Assembly (NCBI GenBank): GCA_950022655.1
Contig: OX465587.1
Location: forward strand, 26,229,716-26,293,715
Source: Alentia gelatinosa
Lineage: Eukaryota; Annelida; Polychaeta; Phyllodocida; Polynoidae
Length of the DNA: 64,000 bases
Direction of reading: 5' to 3'
Shown here: piece by piece, positions 58,641-64,000 of the stretch
How positions within the stretch are numbered: position 1 is the stretch's first letter
Layout: the number at the start of each line of letters is the position of its first letter
The notes under the pieces: generated by a model
Databases searched by the model: none
The model's input: the letters and a program-made list of their open reading frames with translations, nothing else
What the model was told of the DNA's origin: nothing
Position numbers and translations under genes: made by a program

Positions 58641-61600
58641 ACAAAAACATACCATACGTCATGGCGGGAGGTGCAAATAACACTAAAGGGACCTTTTATT
58701 TGATTTATGTGAGCTATGAATATTTATTAGTAAGTATTTAGGCTCTCAGAACCTACATAGAATAAAATGCCATGGCTCGAGAGTGAGAATTGATGGACAA
58801 GGTCTGTAATGAACCATACCAACCTCTAAGTTGGAACAGAGTGGAGAAAAAGGTGGCGGCCAATCTATGGTGAAGTCCGATCAGGGAGCTGTTTCAAAAC
58901 CATAGACTTAACCCACGTTTTGAAACAGCTCCCTGGGCACCTTTACTGCCATTCTCCCAACAGATGTTCTTCCCACCATAATTAGAATCTCTGCTGGAAG
59001 AGTGAAGTATATAGATCATTCCCTGTAAATCTTTTCTTGTGCTTGAAGAGTGTATATAACTGTCTGTTTGCAGTACACTCGAATCCCCTTTTTCATGCTC
59101 TCCTTTTCTTATTTGTGAATTTCTGATAAAGAGACCATGCAGTTAGACTTTGTTATCAATTAGCTATTGTAATACTATTTTAAAGTGAATATTCATAGGT
59201 TATATTCTACGATTTCTAAAGTTGTACCCTGTTTCGAGGTATTTGTGTGTGTTCTAACCTAGAACATACAATTTCAAGTGGATTGTTGTCTTTTTTATTC
59301 AGGGCCAACGAAAATAGTCGGAAGAATTCCTACTGCTACCCTCCGCTTTTGCCAACTTGATTATGATAAATCTTTGCATTCGCACATATTGCCGCCGTTT
59401 AGGCATGGTTGATTTTTCACCTTTTATATATGTGGTTGGAACGGACCTATAATACCTAACTAGAAATAAATGGTATGTTCATCATTCATAAATGAGTATC
59501 AACTTGCCATTTTTATTATTGACTTTCCAGGATCCAAATATATCTAGCATCAGTGGGTCAATGAGGTATTTCGGTCTCTATTGATTGGTTATGGTCATTT
59601 GGGCACGCCTTTAAGACACTGAGACACTGGCCCTCTGCACCATTCATGGGGACCAGTAACGATGGTCAAGGACTAGTAGGCGTATGGTAAATTCCCTGTC
59701 CCTGAATGATAGCATTTGTGATTTTATACATGGCGAAGGGCTAAAAATGGTTTGTACCTGTCGCGTAGGATATGTGTGCATATCGTAAATTCCAATACAC
59801 ATTGAAAATGCACTGTGTTGTGATTGCATTTTCTATGATTTCAAATGATATATAAATATATTACATTGCTATATATGACGAATGCGAAGTATTGGGAGAC
59901 AGACATTTTGGACTAGCCACGCAGAAACGATAATATCTAATGAATAGGTCACTTTGCTAGGCTGGTCAGCAAGCACTGCAGAGAATACTCAATCATGGTC
60001 ATAACAAACGTACCGCTTTCCCGCCTATGGGCAGATCGTGTTGCCCTATACAACAAGGAGTAAATAAAAGCCCGTCGTAGACGGAACAACGCCGTTGAAA
60101 AAAAAACATTATCAACATTGGTCTTTCAATCACACGTCTCCTTGGAAAGTCACCTATAAAGATGGAGCTCCCATGAATCACTGAAACCTACTCTGTTTTT
60201 ACATGTTCCTTCCAATATTAATATCAATTATCATAACCAGATTGTTTTTACGATGTAACTAGCAGCGCATTTGTTAAGAGTATATACAATCCTGTCCCTC
60301 ACTGAAAAGTTAAAAATAGGCAATAACTTAAAACCCACAAACCGAAAGAAACCCCACCAGACCCAAAGAAGATTTTATTTGAATTATACTCTTCGCATTA
60401 ATATATGGAGACATGGTCAGTCTGACTGAATGTTTTGTCGGTAATTTTGTCAGAATATTTCCAACCAAATTTTGTCAGAATAAGCAACAAGGAACCGATG
60501 TAATTATACACTCACTATGTCTCCGTATTATAGTATACCTGTAAATCAATAAGAACGCCATTTTACTACTTACCTTGTCTCAACACATCACGTGGTACAG
60601 AGGGACGTATGAATATTCTTTCGTCCCTCAGTGACGAACGGAATCCGTACTTCTGGTCAGTAGGAGTGAAACATCCACACATAGATATATTATGATAAAA
60701 CACCTACGAAAGCCATTTCCATTAAGTGAAATTCATATTGACTTCTTCACAGAGACGAATGCTAATCCTGGTGAGAACCCTTTTCTATGACGTGTTTACC
60801 CATCTCCTATTTTCGGATACAGGATGCTGGGTCATTTATTAATAGCCCGATAGCTGACTGCAACTATGCTGGTATCCTAAAATTAAACCCTGAGGCAATT
60901 CACCTCTGATATAAAGCTCTTGGTTTTGATAGGTATTGGAATTAGATCCTGATGATGTAGGACAAATACACTGCTTTTTTTACTTCATATGTATGAGGTT
61001 ATAGGTACACATTATGGATACAGGCATAGATGTTGCCAAAAGGGTTTAAAAAATAGGTCTGTCTCTGGTTAGACGTAGCCCAGAACCTAGGTAGGAAGGG
61101 AGGGGTATTATTAAAATTACCTTTCTTCCATTCCTTCAGTCACCACCCACAACAAATATGTTAACTATCTAGATATATAAAACAGTACAGTAAGCAGACC
61201 TTTCTTACTGTAAATGAATTCAAGGTAAATGCTTATCCGGCTGTATCTCAACCAATAAACATATTTTTATGACTTTGTAAGACAAGGTTTTGCCGGACTA
61301 CCAATCACAACATAAAATGATCACAGTCCCGATCTAGCCCATAACGCACCGATGTAGATCATGGGGTGGCATTTTTATTTTCAAATATATATTTCAGGAA
61401 ATATTACATGTATTATATTAGGTGTTTCGGCTCCGGATTAAACCTGACGTTTCAACGTGATATCGATTTTGTGTCTTGAGATGCATCATAAGGTCTAACG
61501 TAGTGTATCGGGAGCTCAGTGGACACCTGGCCTTAGACTAAAAGCAATAATTGTCCTATTTGCGGAGCAAGTGTACCAGTGTGTCTCCGACTCAATTCGG

Positions 61601-62100
61601 AAATTGTTTTTTGTTGTTAAGAATCTCATACATGAGAGTGATTTTCCAGGGGGAATACTGTAGGATGCACCCGATTAGCCACTGATACTTAATCATGATC
61701 TAATGTCGCAGAACCCTACAATACAGGTTTCTCATCGGTAGCAAATCACAGACAGTCGGTTAGTATCGTAGCGTATTCGCAGAGAGGTGATAAACTACCC
61801 TGATGATAGGTTTCCTTCCAACGAGATTTTTTATTTTTTATCCTAGGCCTATCGTAGATGCCTGTTTTTTTAGTTCAGTGGATGTTGGCCCTTAAATTTC
61901 ACTTTTTCTGTTACTTATGATGAAAGGTTTCATTCCTATATTGTTCGTTTCAATTTTCTTTTCAGTTTGAAGACAATCTTTGTTGTTATACTATATATCA
62001 TATATCAGTGGGGTTCTGAGGTATGTTCTTGGTACATAGTCAATTGTTTATATTAGGACTGTGATCTTCAATAAAGAGGGAAATTAATCGTTCTGTAGAA
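58630..62100. other. Region between the LINE and the second Kv gene
   Basis: AT-rich, without recognised exons. It contains the perfect hairpin at 58882-58935. Confidence 0.4.
58882..58935. repeat. 54-bp hairpin with perfect 19-bp arms
   Basis: CAGGGAGCTGTTTCAAAAC and its exact complement flank a 16-base centre that contains the MITE core CATAGACTTAAC. The arm resembles the CAGGGACCTGTTTCA end of the 2649-3836 transposon. Confidence 0.75.
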
Positions 62101-62186
62101 GCATTTTTAAAGCCCTACACTGAACCCTCTGCGCTCTCTAGGTTCCATTAGTCCACTTGCGGACGTAGACACACATAAATTTATGT

Positions 62187-63035
62187 CTAACTATTTGCAT
62201 GCACATCACTTTTTGTGTCACTAGCTGCCTTGTTCAACGTCCTTTGCTCCAGTTTCGTCCTGAGGCTGGCGTATGTGTAATACAACCGGAAGTTATTGGC
62301 GATCACCGGAATCGGAAGTCCGGTGATGAGAATTCCGCAGACTGCGCAGACTCCAGCAATGATCTGCCCCCAAGCCGTGACAGGTGTGACGTCACCATAC
62401 CCTACCGTCGTCATGGTGATGAGACTCCACCAGAAACCGACGGGGATGGACTCAAAGCGCTCTGGTTGGTAGAGCTCTGCGAAGTAGATGGCCGTGGAGA
62501 AGATGAGCATTCCTATTGCCACCAAGAGGCCGAGGAGCAGCAGCTCATGGAGGCTGGCGCGCATGGCGAGGCAAATCACCTGTAGTCCCCGACTATGCTT
62601 CACCATCTTCAACACACGCACAGCTCTCAGAATGGCCACCAGACCCACTACGTTGTAGGACACTTCAAGGTTATTTTCCACCCAGAAATAAGGCTGGACA
62701 AAGCTGATGAGGCTCAGCACGAACATCGGCACCACTGCCAGGATGTCAACGACGTTGAAGAAGGACCAGAAGAAGAGGAGCTTACTGGGAGAGCAGAGGA
62801 AGCGGGCGAGCAGCTCAATGAAGAAGAAGACAGAACAGAAATGGTTGATGTAGCCCAGGACTGGGTGCTCTTCCGAGTTGTGGTATTTGTCGATTTTCGG
62901 GTTAGACGTGTTCCATGATTCCCCAAGGACGCCCTCAAGGTCACGTGTCGCTGGTACCCTGAGGCTTTCACAGGTTTCCAGTGAGATGACCATTGCGGAA
63001 AGTACCAGCAGCATTAGGAAGAAGAAGGACCAGAT
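62187..63035 (-). CDS. Kv channel B exon 2: S1-S6 core and C terminus
   Basis: Acceptor TTCCAATCCTAG precedes base 63035. 282 residues and a stop, from IWSFFFLMLLVLSAMVISLE in S1 to the C-terminal DVHANS. Confidence 0.92.
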   Translation of the reverse strand: MWSFFFLMLLVLSAMVISLETCESLRVPATRDLEGVLGESWNTSNPKIDKYHNSEEHPVLGYINHFCSVFFFIELLARFLCSPSKLLFFWSFFNVVDILAVVPMFVLSLISFVQPYFWVENNLEVSYNVVGLVAILRAVRVLKMVKHSRGLQVICLAMRASLHELLLLGLLVAIGMLIFSTAIYFAELYQPERFESIPVGFWWSLITMTTVGYGDVTPVTAWGQIIAGVCAVCGILITGLPIPVIANNFRLYYTYASLRTKLEQRTLNKAASDTKSDVHANS

Positions 63036-63847
63036 CTAGGATTGGAACATAGAGAGGTGTTGCTTATAAATATATTATATGAAATATAAGAATCCAATAC
63101 AATTATTTCTTAAGATTGATCAAAATGTATCAGTAAACAATCGTCTGCATGATGATGAATGTCATCAAATATGAATGTCCAGTATAAATGAAGATGTAAT
63201 GGTACATATAAGAGAAAGAAAGGGTAAAAACAAATGAGCAACATATTATCATTGTATTGTACTGTAAAGCCATAACTTATTTATTATTACTCCGTTCGTA
63301 TCAGATAAATAATCTTTCTTAGAATAAAACATTTGTTAAATTTAGAACTTCTGAGTAAGATAAACCTTCTTACCTTTGCAAGTTTAGAAGAATGTGGGTC
63401 ATCGAGGAAGAGCCAAATGTCATTCATGCGGTCTCTCCAGGTGCCCTTAGCCATGCCCAGTCCTTCATCTAGCTGCATCCGTTCCCCTCCATAGGCATCA
63501 TCAATGACAGCTAATGTCTTCTGCTCCTCATCCCAATCACAGCATGACTTCCAGCAGCATGCCGAGATCCGTCCATCCTCAAGGCCCCAGAATCGCAGCT
63601 CAGCCAGCAGGGCCGGTGCACACACGCAGCGTGGGAAGTGGATCTCCCCATCGCGGAAGGCATCAAGGACATAGGGGAAGAGGCGTGGGTTACGGTCAAA
63701 GAAATACTCCTGGTTTTCTGTGTTGTAGTTTGGATCTTCAGTTGTGAGTTCCGATAGGCGTGTCCCAAGGATACGAGTAAGAGTTGAATAAAAGGTCATA
63801 AACCGTTGTCCTCCCACATTCAAGGTCACCCTGATGTTCTCCTCCAT
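62187..63847 (-). CDS. Kv3/Shaw-like voltage-gated K+ channel B (two exons, 440 aa)
   Basis: Exons 63374-63847 and 62187-63035 join in phase 0 at SSKLAK-IWSFFF, the same position as in channel A. The T1 domain occupies almost the whole first exon (RVTLNVGGQRFMTFYSTL) with zinc ligands His70, Cys76, Cys97 and Cys98. The second exon has S1-S6: S2 FFFIELLARF, S3 NVVDILAVVP, S4 around 289-304, filter TTVGYGD at 367-373, S6 GLPIPVIANNF and a tail of about 30 residues ending DVHANS. As in channel A, the first two S4 arginines are replaced (Gly289, Ala292) while Arg295, Arg298, Lys301 and Lys304 remain, and PIP replaces PVP. Probably a plasma-membrane K+ channel subunit and a tandem paralogue of A. 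The intron is only 338 bp versus 5.8 kb in A. Confidence 0.92.
63374..63847 (-). CDS. Kv channel B exon 1: T1 domain
   Basis: 158 residues; the Met at 63847 lies four residues before the T1 domain (AAGGATGG context). Donor GTAAGA follows base 63374. Confidence 0.9.
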
Positions 63848-64000
63848 CCTTATCTGAGTTTCCTGAAGGTGAAGTATCAGGATAATTACAGGGACCTATA
63901 TGGTGACCAGATGGCACTTTTTTCTGAATCTCACTGTTCGTCAATGCTCGTGTGATATACGAATCTTAAGTGATCGCTTCCAGTGTTTTTAACATCTGTA

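Noticed and set aside
1..64000. CRISPR arrays, bacterial operons, ribosome-binding sites, prophage
   Set aside because: The DNA is animal nuclear sequence; no spaced identical repeats or operon structure exist.

Overview
The window is nuclear DNA of a bilaterian animal, most likely a marine invertebrate; I cannot name the species. The evidence is AT-rich, intron-rich sequence with GT-AG introns, a natriuretic-peptide-type receptor, Kv channels with the T1 zinc site, an intron-less tRNA-Leu with A and B boxes, a CR1/L2-group LINE and many hairpin MITEs. Every protein gene I can support is on the minus strand.

Layout from left to right. (1) 0.76-10.34 kb: six exons of a membrane receptor guanylyl cyclase or natriuretic-peptide-type receptor, covering the signal peptide and most of the extracellular ligand-binding domain; the rest lies beyond the left edge. 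(2) 10.3-17.0 kb: no gene I can defend, but an X-box, an ETS/NRF1 promoter-like block, a TA microsatellite and hairpin elements. (3) 17.07-20.2 kb: a complete four-exon gene for an unrecognised basic 481-residue protein, with a possible 5' UTR exon near 22.0 kb. (4) 25.66-27.70 kb: a single coding exon for a 663-residue secreted, probably GPI-anchored cysteine-rich protein with a central ShKT domain. (5) 28.75 kb: tRNA-Leu(CAG). (6) 29-38 kb: gene-poor, with a decayed LINE reverse transcriptase, an open frame broken by one stop, and a candidate small exon. (7) 38.84-46.13 kb and 62.19-63.85 kb: two paralogous two-exon Kv channel genes with the same phase-0 intron between T1 and S1. The 16 kb between them holds a nearly intact LINE (55.5-58.63 kb) and clusters of MITEs.

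The strongest biological signal is the Kv pair. Both proteins keep the T1 zinc ligands, the TTVGYGD filter and the S2/S3 countercharges, but both lack the first two S4 arginines (T/S in one, G/A in the other) and carry PIP instead of PVP in S6. This suggests an ancestral pore-competent Kv3-like lineage with reduced gating charge. The second theme is repeats. At least seven copies of a 13-15 base core (CCATAGRCTTAAC, often followed by AT) sit inside hairpin elements with otherwise different ends. Another MITE family carries a CTCF-like site and lies 16 bp from a receptor splice donor.
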